A stretch of 64,000 bases of DNA from Triplophysa rosa (GCF_024868665.1 NC_079913.1:683544-747543), one strand, 5' to 3'. Counted from the stretch's first letter, positions 39,501 to 50,815 are shown. Made by a program: numbers and translations. The notes: generated from the letters alone by a model not told the origin.

Positions 39501-42500
39501 TATTTAATTCTCTCTATCTTAATGTATAGTTGCACTATGTTTGCACCATGTGTACACTTTCTTCTGCACTAAGCTCAAATTCCTTGTGTGTGTAAACATA
39601 CTTGGTAATAAAGCTCATCCTCATTCTGATTCTGAACATTAGAAACATTATTTCAACCAAACTTTGAAATTTTACTTACATTTAATGTGCTTTCTACGGA
39701 CATGAAATCAGTTTTGGACATTTCTTTTGACGGGGACATCTTAACGTCTTTGAACCAACAACAAATTGAAACGGAATAGAACAGAACAAAATAAAACATA
39801 AGCGCAAAAGAGAAAAGAATCAATTAAAAGTGAAAAGAACAACACAACTAACTCAATGGAACACAGTAGAATAGAATTAAATGGACAAAACAAAACAGAA
39901 AAAAGCAAGCAGAATAATACAGTTAAAAATCTAATGTAACGGTATAAAACAGATAAACTGAAAAAAAAGCTCTTGCCACTCATTAAAACGGCTGTAATGG
40001 TCTTTTCACTCAAAGTGTTCAGTAAAGTGTCTGTTTACCGACACGCCATTAGAAGAAACTAAATCAACAGATGACTCTCTTTAGCCTTCGGTCAAACAAA
40101 AACTGTATTGTGAATCATAATAATAGAAAAGCAAAGACAGGAAATAAGCAAATGTCCATGTCACGGGTACAGTGATGCATGCAGGCCACTAATAACACTG
40201 TGCATCAGTAAAGGCACGATTATCTTTTAGCACTGCATATGCGTCTGCACAATTAGTCCCAACGAGGCTGTGTTTGTGTTTTACGCGGAGGTTCGCATTA
40301 CGCCACGCTGTGCCACGTCCCCGCGGCTCTGCTGGAGAGACGCCATCTGCGTCCAGGAGTGTGTGGGCATGTGTCTGCGGTTTAAATTAGCCAAGGCCAC
40401 GATTCTGCCTCTCACAAACAAGCAACAAGCAGAAATGAAAATATATTTTGAGCATCCCCGAGCAATGAGGTCCAAAGCCTGTTTTTGCTGGGAAATGGAA
40501 TTGATAACATATATGGGCGCTGTAATCTGGGGCACAGATGTGACTGGCTGGATGAGCAGCGGGGGCGTGTCTTTATGTATGGTTTCTGTATGCTGTCTCT
40601 GGGTGGAGTGCACGGAGGCGATCATTTGCTCTATTTGTGCAAACCGTAAACATAAGTGGTACATGTGTTTGCGTATTGAAATCATCTCTGACTCACTTCC
40701 TGTTGGAGCAGACAGGCCATAAAAGCCAATGTTACTCATTTTTTGTCTTTGCTTTGTCCAACCTCCTCTCTGGACTTCATTCTTAACTTCTGGGCATAAA
40801 AACATATTTATATATATATATTTCAGTTTTATTATTGTCAGTTTTTCTGAATTGACTATTTATAGGTATGTGTTTAGCTAAAATTATGATTTTTAATTCT
40901 GTGAACTACTAACAATACATCCCAAATTTCAAATAAAATGATTGTTTCTTTTTGCATTTATTTGCCAATAAATGGATTTTTATGAATAAATGAAAATTTG
41001 GATTGGTCTCTTAATTTTTTCTGCGGCTATTATAATTTATATTAAAATAATTTAACTAATAACTATAAAATAAAAACACATATAATTGTTTTGTATAATG
41101 ACATATCATTACACCCTTACTGACAAACTGTGTACGTGTTACAAACAGATGTTTGGTGCAGCGGGGCGAAAACGTGCAAATAGACCGCAGACAACGTGAA
41201 TGTCTCTCATTAGCGTGTTTTAATTAAAAATCGTCTTGTGGAAGTGGTATGGTTGTGCTTCCTTACCAGTCACCATGAGACTGAAGTACTGCGATTAATG
41301 ACTGCGCCCTACGGCCGAAAACCCTGCTTCATTTCAGCTGTATTCCAGCTATAGCCCATTCTTCTGCTTTGCATAATAAGGAAACAATCATTAGAAATCA
41401 CGTCCCCAGATCCGCCCTGAGGACCTGAGCGTGGTTTCAAATGAGCAAGATTATTACAGACATTTTATCAGGTCATAATCGTCGAAGAGGGGAGGAAAAT
41501 ATCAAGCGTAATGTTATTTGTAGCGCACTGATGCGTGCCGCCGACACGAAGACGATAAGTAAAAGCTTCCAACTTGAGGTTTTAAAAGCTTTAACCTTTT
41601 AGATGTACACAAACAAAGACCAACTCAGACAGGGTGAAATGGGAATATTGATGTTTAAGTTTAGCCTATTACGTGCGATATTTGACTAAAAACATCAAGA
41701 GTTCTGCAACAGCGTGTTGGAAGAGAGATTAAACGTATTGCTTTATGTGAATTGTGTTTTCTTAAAGGCACAGTTCACCCAAGAATAAACTTTTTTTCAG
41801 CCTCAAATGTCATTGTAGATTCAAAGTGACTTTAATCAGTTCATTCACTATATGAATCCTGAGTGAATGGCTGGTGATTCAGAGATTTTATTATTTTTGC
41901 AACGTAAAGTCAAGTTAGTGTCAGTCGAGCGTCGGCTTATCTCTGTCATAAAACGCTAATCTCAACACACTGACATTTCAACACCCGATGAACGGCTGGT
42001 AGATTTCATACCAACTGTGCGCTACAATACTGTGTAACTAACAATAGATTCCAACAGCAGCATTCTTCAAAAGCCCCTGTTTAGAGATTTTACAGAAGCA
42101 TCAAAATGGAAAATAAGTTTGGAATGACCTAAAGGTAAGTCAAGCATTTTTAGGTGAGCTGTCTCTTTAACAGAGAACACACAGTACTTATGAAATGTTT
42201 TTGCATTGCTGACAAATCTCACCATTGATTACAGGTGTGTACACCACGATTCCCGCCAGGTTGGGATCAGACACAGTTTTGTCCAGGATAAGTCCTCCAA
42301 TACTAAAACCCAGAAAGAAAATGGTATTATTTCAAGGGCTTTTGAGAAAGATGAGTTTACAGATGTTTTTATCTGACCTGCTGATGAACATGGCCGTGAT
42401 AACAGGCTCCCAGCCCGAGTACAGCAGCTGACGGCTGGCTGGGTGTTTGGAGGAGATGACCATCCACAGCGGGGTCAGAGACATGAAGAAGGCACAAACC

Positions 42501-45500
42501 AGAGACGACACGTATGGGTGAGAGTCTGAGAGAACCAGAGAGAGAAAAAACTAAGACACAGGCAAATTCTTTCAATGACGTGTTCACAAACAAATGACGA
42601 GAATTACGATTCAAGCTGAAATTCACAAACTATTATTTTGGGCGTTTTGTGCCTTTATTTGACAGAGAGAGGCTCTTTTCAGAGAGGACAGGAAGCAAAG
42701 TGGATGAGAGAGAGGGGGTAGGGTCGGGAAAGGACCACGAGCCGGGACTCGGCCACATGTCGGAGCACGAACCACTCGACCACCTGGCTCCGACTAAATT
42801 CACAAACTATTATATCGGGATTATGACTGAACAGAGAAATTTTGATGTATTACGTAAACTTAAAATCGCAAAGCATAACTTTTGTCATTATTTCACCATT
42901 TCTGTTTGAAACAAAAAACGTCAAAATGACACTTTCTGTGGAATCGTACCTACAGCTCAAATTATACATCACTATTATAAACTTACTGTTGCAAAAAAGC
43001 TTAGACAAGGAGACCTCATCTACTTGCTTAAAGGAATAGTTTACGCAAAAATGAATATTCGGTCATCATTTGCACACCTTCTTGTGATTTCAAACCTTTA
43101 TGACTTGCTTTCTTCTGAAGATATTTGGAAGAATGTTGGTAACCGAACAATGACTTGCATTGGTTTTGTGTCTACACATAGAAGTGAATGGGTATGTTGT
43201 TCGGTTACCAACATTCTTCAAAATATCGTCTTCAGTGTTCTGCGGAAGAAAGTTATACAATTTTGAAATGACAAGAGGGTGAGTAAATGCTGACTATCGC
43301 TTTAATAAATTGTTTTTACTTTAAAAAAAAACTGATTGCAGAAGGATTGCAATAATAAAAACAAATATTTTTTTGGCATATGAAATGTCTGTAAATTAGA
43401 ACCAATTTCCGAGTCTTTTCTGAAAAATAAACCAATAATAAATGTTAATGGAACCATTTGGGAACTAGCATGAGAAGCAGAATTCTCACCCCATCCATCA
43501 GAGAAATCTAGATCTGTTATATTGCCCTCAATCCACTACTTACTTGCTCTAATTGGATTTAAGCAGATTAAGACAAAAAAAAAATCGGGTCAAATCTTTT
43601 CATGTTGGCGCGGCTCCAAAGGAGCGTTATTTCTCATCCCAAATCCCCTTCATCAAACACTTACAACCCAAATCTCTAAATCCCAAAACACAGAGCCAGT
43701 GAGTACAGTATATCATCACTACATTTAGTGTGAGATTGTCACGACAGGCATAAGCTGCTCTCTCTGTTGGCTGGCATGGCGACTATGGTTTTTTGCCGTG
43801 CCCTCACCTGACTTCACCTCTCAGAGAAACGCAGGCTAAAAAAGGAGCGCGGTGCTGAGTCTGGGCCTGAGTGCCACTTATCACAATGACTCATCAAGCC
43901 CCATTAAACCAGTATAAACACCAGAGTGAATTTCACAGCTTAATGTTTGTGTTTTACTGAAAGGAGAGGGAAACGGCGATGAGATGTTTATATGTGCATC
44001 TGAGAGAGAAAGAAGCGTGTTAGAAAGCTGCCTCACTGCCTACATAGGCAGCTACCTTTAAGGCAAGACCATAACAACAATGAAATATGTGAAACGTTAT
44101 TTGCAGTACACTACATGATGTTGAGTATTAAATGACATAAACTTATATTTCTCTCCCCTTGTGCACCACCTTGGGTGTTCATCGCCAAGTTGCAATGCAT
44201 TATGGGATTGCCTTTTTGATAAAGGTTATGAAGTGGTCTTAGAATCTGGTTATCACCAAAAAGTATCTAATGAGACTATGTTGTATCTTTTAAAACATCT
44301 TTCCCATCAGTAGTGCCCCTATAATGACTCAAAATGTTGTCTAGGTAGGCAGCTCACTAAGATTATTAGAAAGGTGTGTGCTAGATGTGTATTTGTGCAC
44401 AGAGAGATATTTGGTGTGTGTGTCTGTGCAGAAGAAAGACTGTGTGTGTGTTTCATGAGAATGTGGAACTGTAGACACAGCCAGGTCATGAACTCTCCAC
44501 AACACTCTCATTGTCCAGACGCAGCATGACCCTAACCATAAAACATATCAACCCCACGGGCCGTTCAGCAGTAACTTACACACCTCACATCTGCAGACAC
44601 AGATGTGTGCAACCTCAAACCTGTCCATCATAACATTCTATTAATACAGAGAATAGAGCTAAATTAAATCATTTATTTCACAAGCCCTTCTGACATACAG
44701 TATGCATTTAAATGCAAGAGAATCGAATGAGAAGGATTCTAGTGCCCTCTTTTGGTGTAAACTAGTAATGCACGTGATGTGCTGTAAAGACTTGGGACCT
44801 GTCCACCGTGAGAAATTGAAATGTGTGTACTTAATTCTCCACCTACATATTCGAATTTATAAAAAATAAACATAGCATAATATGTGAAGAGTTTGCTTCC
44901 AAAATGAGATAACTCAAAATCATGTTTTTTTGTTGTGCATTCCAATTAATATCAATCAAACTGCAGTTGGTTTCTTTTGATTTAAGCCGTAATAACTAAA
45001 AAAATACAGCTAACTAACACAATAAAACATGATGACATAATAAAAAACATGATTTTTGAATCATTTTAAAAACGGAGAACCAAACTCTTGATGTGCACAT
45101 ACAGATTCATCAGATGTGACCTGCCACCTATTCTAGGGGACAAAATGATCTTGCTCTAAACTACAGCCTGCTGAGCCTCAAGCGTGCTGTCTATGTAGAC
45201 AGCTCCTTTCTAAAGCACATGAAATAAAGTAACTGACCTGAAATGCTTTTCTTCAGAAAACCCACATAACACTCTATTGCCGACGCCAACGGTATTATCA
45301 TGCTGCCAAACACAGTCCTCTCAAAGCTACTGTGAGCGATTTCAGCCTTTCACAACCAAATACAATCTGAAACAGAGCCTTTTCCTGACACACGTAAAAA
45401 GCATTCGCTCCCTGGTGCTCTCTTACCCAGACAGTTGTAGAGGCCCTGGCTGATCCAGGCCAGGATGGCCAGCGTGATGAGGTCACCAAAGCTGGCAGCA

Positions 45501-48500
45501 ATGGGCGTGGCTACATTATCAGGGTTGATGCCCGTCTTCTTAGAGCCCACGATCACACCCACCATTATTATACCTGAGTCAGAACACGTGAGAAAATGTT
45601 GATTTACATGAACAACGGACACTCCACGAGGATTAAAGGTTCATGTGTAGCTCATACCCTGCAGCAGAGATGCTATGAAGGCTGTAGCGACACTGCTGGA
45701 ACAGAGTAGCACCGCGTGATTGAACTGGAACTTTCCTTCAGGAATCCAGCCCAGTACCACAGCCGCCACCGCTGCCAGGAAGCCAATCACTGTGGCCTGC
45801 ACCTGAGAGAGACGACGGGTAATACATTCACCACTGTTCAATAGTAAAATCCCCCAAAACTTTTCATTTGATGGGATATGTTTGAAATTAAAATATAGTT
45901 GCGCCAAAATGAATTTCTTTCATTACAACGATGAAATGTAATTGATTTTTTTATATGGATGACTTGGACAAAATAAAAAAACGGACAATAATGGGAATTC
46001 CTTCAGTACTGTTTAAAAGCATCACATGAGACCTCCAGAAGCTGGATGATAAAATGTCAAGAGTACGTTTTTGCAAATTCTAGGTGAAGGGGTAGCCCCT
46101 TTAAAGGTGCCAAAAAAGAAACAAATAAACATAATAAAAATAAAAAAAACAATTGTCAATCCATTGCTTTGATGAGTTTACTATTGATGTCATAAAGGTA
46201 TAAAACAGCCAACGCACCCCTCAAAAATGAGTACTCCTTTAAAAACGAAGAGACATTAGGCTGTAAAACCAAATAGTATTTAAGATTCTTCTTTCTTGTT
46301 TTACTACGTTTGAGCTCACAAGATGCTCTTTAAACTTTGAATCATGCTGGATTAACATAGACTTATACCATCAGGTCCATTAATCAACCGCATGGTCATT
46401 AAAGCAAAAATAAACATACCAAATACTAAGACATTGACATTAAAATTGTAATTAAAAACTCACATTGTTATGCTGATAATATCTTTGGAATTACTGAATT
46501 GAATTAAAACAAGGATTCGATTTTTTTGCATTTTCATTAACACCTGCTTAAAAAGTACTTTCTTTGTCTTGTGTACGTGTCAATGAGAAGCATTTCATTC
46601 CTCATGATCAAATCTTTGAAATAACGTTTGTATATGTTTTGGGTAAAAACTCTGATGCATAATATTTAGGCGTATTTAAAGCTAGACAAGGTGACATTTC
46701 ATTCACCTGCATTTGCTTGTGTATATACAGTAAAGAGAAATCTCTCACCTGTTTCAATGCCAAGTTTCCAATAATGAGATTCCATTTCTCTATGGGCGAG
46801 TCCATTTTCCCCACATTCACCTAAAGACAGCAAGATTGATGAATACACACTTTTCTCCTTTATCTGCATTCCCCAAACAGAAACATTCTGCGGTGGAACC
46901 GAAGCATGCCATCACTCAAGATTTTAACCAGGACACTGGAGGATTACTGTACCCACATCCCACAATAAAAACACTACATGATACTCAATGTACAAGGGGA
47001 CTTTTAATGTAGTTAACTTCTTATTACTATGAGGATTTCCGGCATTAAAAAGATAAGCACAGCTTTCTTATTTATATAAACAAACACCAAGAGGAATAAA
47101 CCAAAATGAGCTCAATTTTAAATTGAACAAAAAAGTAAGGTCTGTATATTAAAGATTAAGGTATCATCTGAGGACAAGATAACACTGTTTTGGTTTGGGA
47201 ATGGACGTCTGCCCACAGAGTAACAAGATGGCCGTCTCCATAATAAGGCAACATGGTGCGCGAGTATGTGTGGGTAAGAAAATAAAGGAAGCCGATGTAA
47301 ATGTGAAACAGCAGTGTGTAGGAGAGAGAGGTTTAAGGAACGGAGAGCAGCTGTGGACGGGTGAACTGAAGGACTCTGACTCCACACCAGAAGGGTTTGT
47401 TTATTTTCTCCACCTCGAGAGGGGACGACATATTTGCCATGAGAACACGAGACGTTGAACTGCGTGGGTTGAAACCCCTGTGAGCGCTACAGTCCCGGCT
47501 ACCAAAAAATAAAATGGCTCAGTCAGCAGATGATGTTGCCTTATTTATGGAAATGAACACTTTTGTGCCTTGGTTACATCAGTAGAAAGAAAAAGATGAA
47601 AACTCTTGCATCATTTACTCCCTCTCACGTTATTCCAAACCTGTATGACTTTCATTCTTCTGCAGAAAACAAAAGACATTTGGAAGAGCGTTGGTAATCA
47701 AATTACATTGGACCTCGTTGACTTAAATTGTATGGACACAAAACCAGAGACATTTATCGAAATATCTTCTCTTGAGTTATACAGAAAGAAGAAGGCCATA
47801 CAGGTTTTGAATGACATGAGGGCAAATAAATGATAGAAATGATATTTTTGGGTGAACTACCCCATTCAATTTCAATGAAAAACTGGTAAAACCAACTGGT
47901 GACACACGTGAAAGACCAGAGACATTCAGGAGTCATTTCCAGCTTGTGTGTATGCATTCCTTGCTCAGATTTATGGAAAAACGCCAAAGGAGCCATAACC
48001 ACAATGACAGACTAGCGCTTCGTTATACCACACATGATGATGTACCGAAAGGGAAGGCCCTGACAGGTGTCAGCACGCCTGAAACAGCCTCAGATCACAT
48101 CATATACTGCATCACGTCTGTCTTACAAGACTGACTCTTGTTGCCGAGTTACAAAATGACACGTGTTGGCACACCCGAACTTATCTCTAGGTGTTATATG
48201 ACTATAATATTATGATAACAGTAGGTGGTGTATTTAGGCTTTGACAGACTGGCCTTAAAAACACGATGAGTAAGACATCATGTTTGCTTGCGCACGTCAT
48301 GTGATGTGTTGATACTAACCGCTGTGGAAAGTCTGGAGGCCAGAGTCATCTCCAGGTTTCCTTTCAAACCAAGGAGGGCAGGAACCAGGATGAAGATCTC
48401 TGTGATGTTCTTAAAAGCTTCCCAATGCTAAGAAGTAAAAGATTTGCGAGAACAGCGAATGTAAACGGTGCTTGAGAAACCTCAAAACAACCCACTTTCA

Positions 48501-49136
48501 GGACTCTATTATACTGTGGTGCCTCCTTCCATGCAAGTATATGCCCTCCCAAGCAAAGATCATATGTCTGACCACTAACCACCCAGTCTTACGGCTATCT
48601 GTAATCCAATAAGTGTGAAAAAGCTGTCAAGATCTCACCTGTACTATATCCAGTACCACTCCGGCCGAAACCGTCCCAAAGCCAGCCAGGAGAAAGGGCA
48701 CCAGTATCTGCAGTGCCATGGCCAGCGGCGACTCTTTGGGCATGTTTCTGGCTGTCTGCTGCTGCCCTTCCTCATTGCGCTCCTCTTCTTCCTCCGCTTC
48801 TTCTCCTGAAAGCCTGACATCGGGCAGCATGGGTTCAGTCTCCGCATATCGACCCTCTCCCGCCTCAGAAAGGCTGATGGACGTTCGGGTGCTCCGGTCC
48901 GAGTGACGTCGGGACTCACGGTGGAAGCCATTCTTGAGGGACTCTGGTTTGGGTGTGCCGAGGTCCACCATGGCCAACCGTTCCTCCTGTAGGGCAGTGT
49001 AGCCGGAAGGTACCATGGTTTGAAACAAGGAGGGTATGGGTCTTAAAGAGAAGGAGCTGCAGGTTCCCCCAGCCTGAGCGGCCAGACTAGGCCCCAGGGA
49101 GCTGAGTACAGCGCCCCCTATGGTTCGGAGGCTCAT
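33355..49136 (-). CDS. slc41a2: Solute carrier family 41 member 2 (Mg2+ transporter), complete
   Basis: This is a polytopic membrane Mg2+ transporter built from two MgtE-like halves. Ten coding exons, 5' to 3' on the minus strand, start at 48639, 48320, 46749, 45658, 45427, 42378, 42223, 38199, 36730 and 33355. All use GT-AG and sum to 1665 nt, giving 554 aa (human 573). The first repeat carries [17 protein letters not shown] (about residues 182-198) and the second [18 protein letters not shown] (about 395-412), the two signature segments of the family. The N-terminus (1-130) is divergent, Ser-rich and acidic (EEAEEEEE). The C-terminus [17 protein letters not shown]...GDRDSDVGD identifies SLC41A2 rather than SLC41A1. 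An in-frame TGA nine codons upstream supports the chosen start. Confidence 0.97.
33541..36729 (-). other. slc41a2: slc41a2 last intron
   Basis: 3.2 kb. Apart from a block of unusual texture at 33990-34560 and a fragment near 35190-35340 with repeated GTCCCCA motifs (a microsatellite-associated fish repeat), nothing recognisable. Confidence 0.75.
36730..36878 (-). CDS. slc41a2: slc41a2 coding exon 9
   Basis: Residues 444-493. [20 protein letters not shown] and a further helix [11 protein letters not shown]. Donor CAG|GTGAGC. Confidence 0.95.
37993..38124 (+). mobile_element. tRNA-derived SINE with L2-type tail
   Basis: Same family as the copy at 3560: CTTTCCTGTGGCTCAGTGG head, GATTCGATCCC B-box, complete tail GTCGCTTTGGATAAAAGCGT. 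Ten-base target duplication ATATGTATGC at 37983-37992 and 38125-38134. Lies in an slc41a2 intron, antisense to the gene. Confidence 0.85.
38199..38330 (-). CDS. slc41a2: slc41a2 coding exon 8
   Basis: Residues 400-443. [19 protein letters not shown] is the second-repeat signature and is followed by [14 protein letters not shown]. The intron 5' of it begins immediately with an (ACAAC) microsatellite. Confidence 0.96.
38333..38366. repeat. (ACAAC) pentanucleotide microsatellite
   Basis: About six perfect units starting two bases from the 3' splice site of slc41a2 coding exon 8. Confidence 0.95.
39480..39643 (+). mobile_element. 3' end of a non-LTR retrotransposon
   Basis: GCACTAAGCTCAAATTCCTT, ACTTGGTAATAAAGCTCAT and a CATTCTGATTCTG tail form the common teleost LINE 3' end ('aataaagctgattctgattctg'). 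The clade is not certain. Confidence 0.55.
41762..42170. mobile_element. MITE-like element with the same ends, different interior
   Basis: TTAAAGGCACAGTTCACCC at the left and GGTGAGCTGTCTCTTTAA at the right. The middle does not match the other copies, so it may be a separate subfamily. Confidence 0.6.
42223..42302 (-). CDS. slc41a2: slc41a2 coding exon 7
   Basis: Residues 373-399. [19 protein letters not shown] and VVYTPVIN match human closely. Separated from exon 6 by only a 75-bp intron. Confidence 0.96.
42378..42525 (-). CDS. slc41a2: slc41a2 coding exon 6
   Basis: Residues 324-372. It encodes the inter-repeat loop HPYVSS, a helix, [16 protein letters not shown] and VITAMFIS, and opens the second MgtE half. 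Phase 1 in, phase 2 out. Confidence 0.95.
42637..42795 (-). mobile_element. tRNA-derived SINE, minus strand, with 18-bp target duplication
   Basis: On the minus strand an A-box TGGTCGAGTGG and a B-box TGGCCGAGTCC are followed by a C/T-rich body and an AAATAAAGGC end. Perfect direct repeats AAATTCACAAACTATTAT flank it (42619-42636, 42796-42813). A different family from the L2-tailed SINEs. Confidence 0.85.
43028..43305. mobile_element. MITE, TTAAAGGGATAGTTCACC family
   Basis: TTAAAGGAATAGTTTACGC ... GACTATCGCTTTAA, with TGTTGGTAACC facing GGTTACCAACATTCTTC inside. Lies in an slc41a2 intron. Confidence 0.8.
44160..44375. repeat. Dispersed fish repeat (TGCATTNTGGGATT family)
   Basis: CAATGCATTATGGGATTGCC, then TTGTCTAGGTAGGCAGCTCA. 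Same order as the copies near 7190 and 14650. Confidence 0.5.
44887..45089. mobile_element. Palindromic MITE, AAGAGTTTGGTTC family, copy 2
   Basis: Same element as copy 1. The left arm lacks the CCGTTTTTAAAA segment, while the right arm keeps it as TTTTAAAAACGGAG. Located in an slc41a2 intron. Confidence 0.75.
45427..45573 (-). CDS. slc41a2: slc41a2 coding exon 5
   Basis: Residues 275-323. It encodes [20 protein letters not shown], then [19 protein letters not shown], an Asp-containing pore-lining type segment conserved across SLC41 and MgtE proteins. Confidence 0.96.
45658..45802 (-). CDS. slc41a2: slc41a2 coding exon 4
   Basis: Residues 227-274 plus one base. It holds the hydrophobic helices [20 protein letters not shown] and [14 protein letters not shown], typical of the first MgtE half. 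Confidence 0.96.
46749..46820 (-). CDS. slc41a2: slc41a2 coding exon 3
   Basis: 24 codons, residues 203-226. [19 protein letters not shown] and LALKQ are almost identical to human. Acceptor tctttag, donor GTGAGA. Confidence 0.96.
47592..47870. mobile_element. Degraded MITE, TTAAAGGGATAGTTCACC family
   Basis: CATCATTTACTCCCTCTCAC, TTCTTCTGCAGAAAACAAAAG and TTTTTGGGTGAACTACCCC. Left end lost. Confidence 0.7.
48320..48427 (-). CDS. slc41a2: slc41a2 coding exon 2
   Basis: 36 codons, residues 167-202, phase 0 at both ends. It encodes [20 protein letters not shown] and [16 protein letters not shown], the first MgtE-repeat signature. The donor is GTTAGT. Confidence 0.96.
48639..49136 (-). CDS. slc41a2: slc41a2 coding exon 1 (N-terminus and first membrane helix)
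   Basis: 166 codons starting MSLRTIGG. The cytoplasmic region is poorly conserved and acidic. The exon ends in the conserved first helix [19 protein letters not shown] and VLDIVQ, then donor GTGAGATC. The transcribed exon probably begins at 49248 after a tttttacag acceptor, leaving about 112 nt of 5' leader. Confidence 0.95.
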
Positions 49137-49160
49137 ACTGTAGACTGAAGATAGGTGGGC

Positions 49161-49178
49161 TCATGGCCCTCGGGACAT
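49161..49178 (-). promoter_or_regulatory. Five-codon upstream ORF in the slc41a2 leader
   Basis: ATG TCC CGA GGG CCA TGA. Its stop is the in-frame stop that precedes the main start. A second ATG overlaps the stop (ATGA) and opens a 25-codon frame (49087-49164) that runs past the main start out of frame. Confidence 0.55.
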
Positions 49179-49439
49179 GGAGAGGACCAGTGGATTAGTT
49201 GAAAAGACAGGTGTCCATAACTGGTGTGAAGTTCAAGCACCGCAGCGACTGTAAAAAGCATCAAGAGAAACTGTTATTCGCATTTGCTTTTGATGGTCCT
49301 GCATGAAACCTAAAGATGTAAACACTATGATTATGTGCTTTCTTATATTTATTCTGACAGCAGCTGCCATTTGATCTATATGCTGAATTGGCGAACACAG
49401 TGCTTAGTACACAGATTACGCTTCAATTACTTAACCATC

Positions 49440-49825
49440 AATTACTAACAGTGTTGGGTGTAACTAGTAACTAAGTAATTAGTCACTGTCATTTAATTAC
49501 TTCCCCTTTGAAAAAGTAAAGTAAGGGATTACTCTTATGAAGTAATTGAACTAAATACTGTGTAATATATTCAATAGTGGAAATGACATCAAAATTATAA
49601 GTCTAACTTTAAATGTATGCTTTAATGTATAATTCTCACATTTGTAAACTTTGGTCAGTTAATAAAAATAATTTATGTAGTTATTTATTATTTATTTGAA
49701 TGAATTAAAAGAGCCGTTTCATGTCTATCCTTGAATCACTTCTAATCAAGGTTGATGTAGGATATAGAAAGTAATTTGGGGTATTTTAAGTAAATTAAGT
49801 AATAAAAGGGGTGCTGCAACAGTGT
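49440..49825. repeat. Probable dispersed repeat (GTGTTGGGTGTAACTAGTAA)
   Basis: The opening ACAGTGTTGGGTGTAACTAG and the AAAAGTAAAGTAAGGGATTA, AAGTAATTGAAC interior are typical of a repeat common in fish genomes. It lies in the first slc41a2 intron. Confidence 0.45.
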
Positions 49826-50118
49826 GTCATGCATTCTGACTTCTTTACACTGTTAAACGTGCCGTCTTCTCATGCTGAACATGGTCAACTTGTCAAAAAA
49901 CGAGTTGGGCGTATTACGTAGTATTTCTGTGCTCGATACACTCCCCCAGCGATCGTACAGGTTTCTGCAAATTTTTTTCGAACATATAAAACTGTTTGGT
50001 AACAATTTTTCTTAGTCCCTTATTGGACAATTCTCCCGGAAAAGCACGCGGCACGCCCACGCAGCAGCAAGGAGAGCAGGAGAACGAGCATGCGCAGACG
50101 TCACTTTCACTTGTGTGC

Positions 50119-50141
50119 AGGAGAGAGAGAGAGAGAGAGAG
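50119..50141. repeat. GA microsatellite
   Basis: About eleven GA units in the first slc41a2 intron, followed by unrelated sequence before the L2 LINE. Confidence 0.9.
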
Positions 50142-50204
50142 CATACGTTCGCAAAGTTCAGGTGTTTGTTTGTTCACTGCATTTGGGTGATAAATGTTAT
50201 ATAA

Positions 50205-50815
50205 ACTTTATATAAAGTTCTGTCCAGACTGGACTACTGCAATGCGCTACTGGCTGGACTTCCAGCTTGCACAACCAAACCTCTACAGATGATCCAGAAT
50301 GCGGCGGCAAGAGTGGTCTTCAATGAACCGAAGAGAGCTCACGTCACTCCTCTCTTCACTAAGTTACATTGGCTCCCTATAGTCGCTCGACCCGCCAGAT
50401 CCCTATTCTCTGCAAACGAACGACGTCTTGTGGTGCCATCCCAAAAAGGTAAAAACTCTCGAGTACCTTCTCGGGATCGGTTCCACTTATGTGGAATGAT
50501 CTGCCCGCTGCTACAAGATCAGCAGATTCTGTGGCATCTTTAAGAATCGTCTGAAAACACATCTCTTGGGTCAACACCTGACCGATCAGTTCTGACTTCT
50601 ATCTCTTTTCTACTATTTCAAAAAAAAAAAGATATATATATATTTTACAACTTAGCTCTGTATACTGTGATAGGCTATATGAGACCCGTTTTTGATTGCA
50701 CTTCTGCTTTTTGTTGTCCTTATGCTGTTGCAACTGCTTCCATTGTTTCCCTCATCTGTAAGTCGCTTTGGACAAAAGCGTCTGCTAAATGACTCAATGT
50801 ACATGTAATGGAGTG
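50205..50815 (+). mobile_element. Truncated, internally deleted L2-clade LINE
   Basis: Encodes the C-terminal end of an L2 reverse transcriptase (LSRLDYCNALLAGLP, QNAAARVVFNEPKRAHVTPL, LHWLPI). About 60 residues are deleted before ARSLFSANERRLVVPSQ, and the frame then shifts. It ends with the tail GTCGCTTTGGACAAAAGCGT. A dead 5'-truncated copy in the first slc41a2 intron, antisense to that gene. Confidence 0.85.

Larger units (their letters stand above)
38331..42222 (-). other. slc41a2: slc41a2 intron between coding exons 7 and 8
   Basis: 3.9 kb. It holds an (ACAAC) microsatellite, A-rich degenerate tracts (38790-38950, 39766-39970), a LINE 3' end near 39.5 kb, a unique-looking block at 41150-41560 and a MITE at 41762-42170. 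Confidence 0.8.

Noticed and set aside
40270..40805. Overlapping open frames on both strands (150 and 174 codons)
   Set aside because: Intronic in slc41a2, mutually antisense, no conserved motif or splice context.
50289..50543. 84-codon frame that looks protein-like
   Set aside because: It is part of the reverse transcriptase remnant of a dead L2 LINE, with a deletion and a frameshift.
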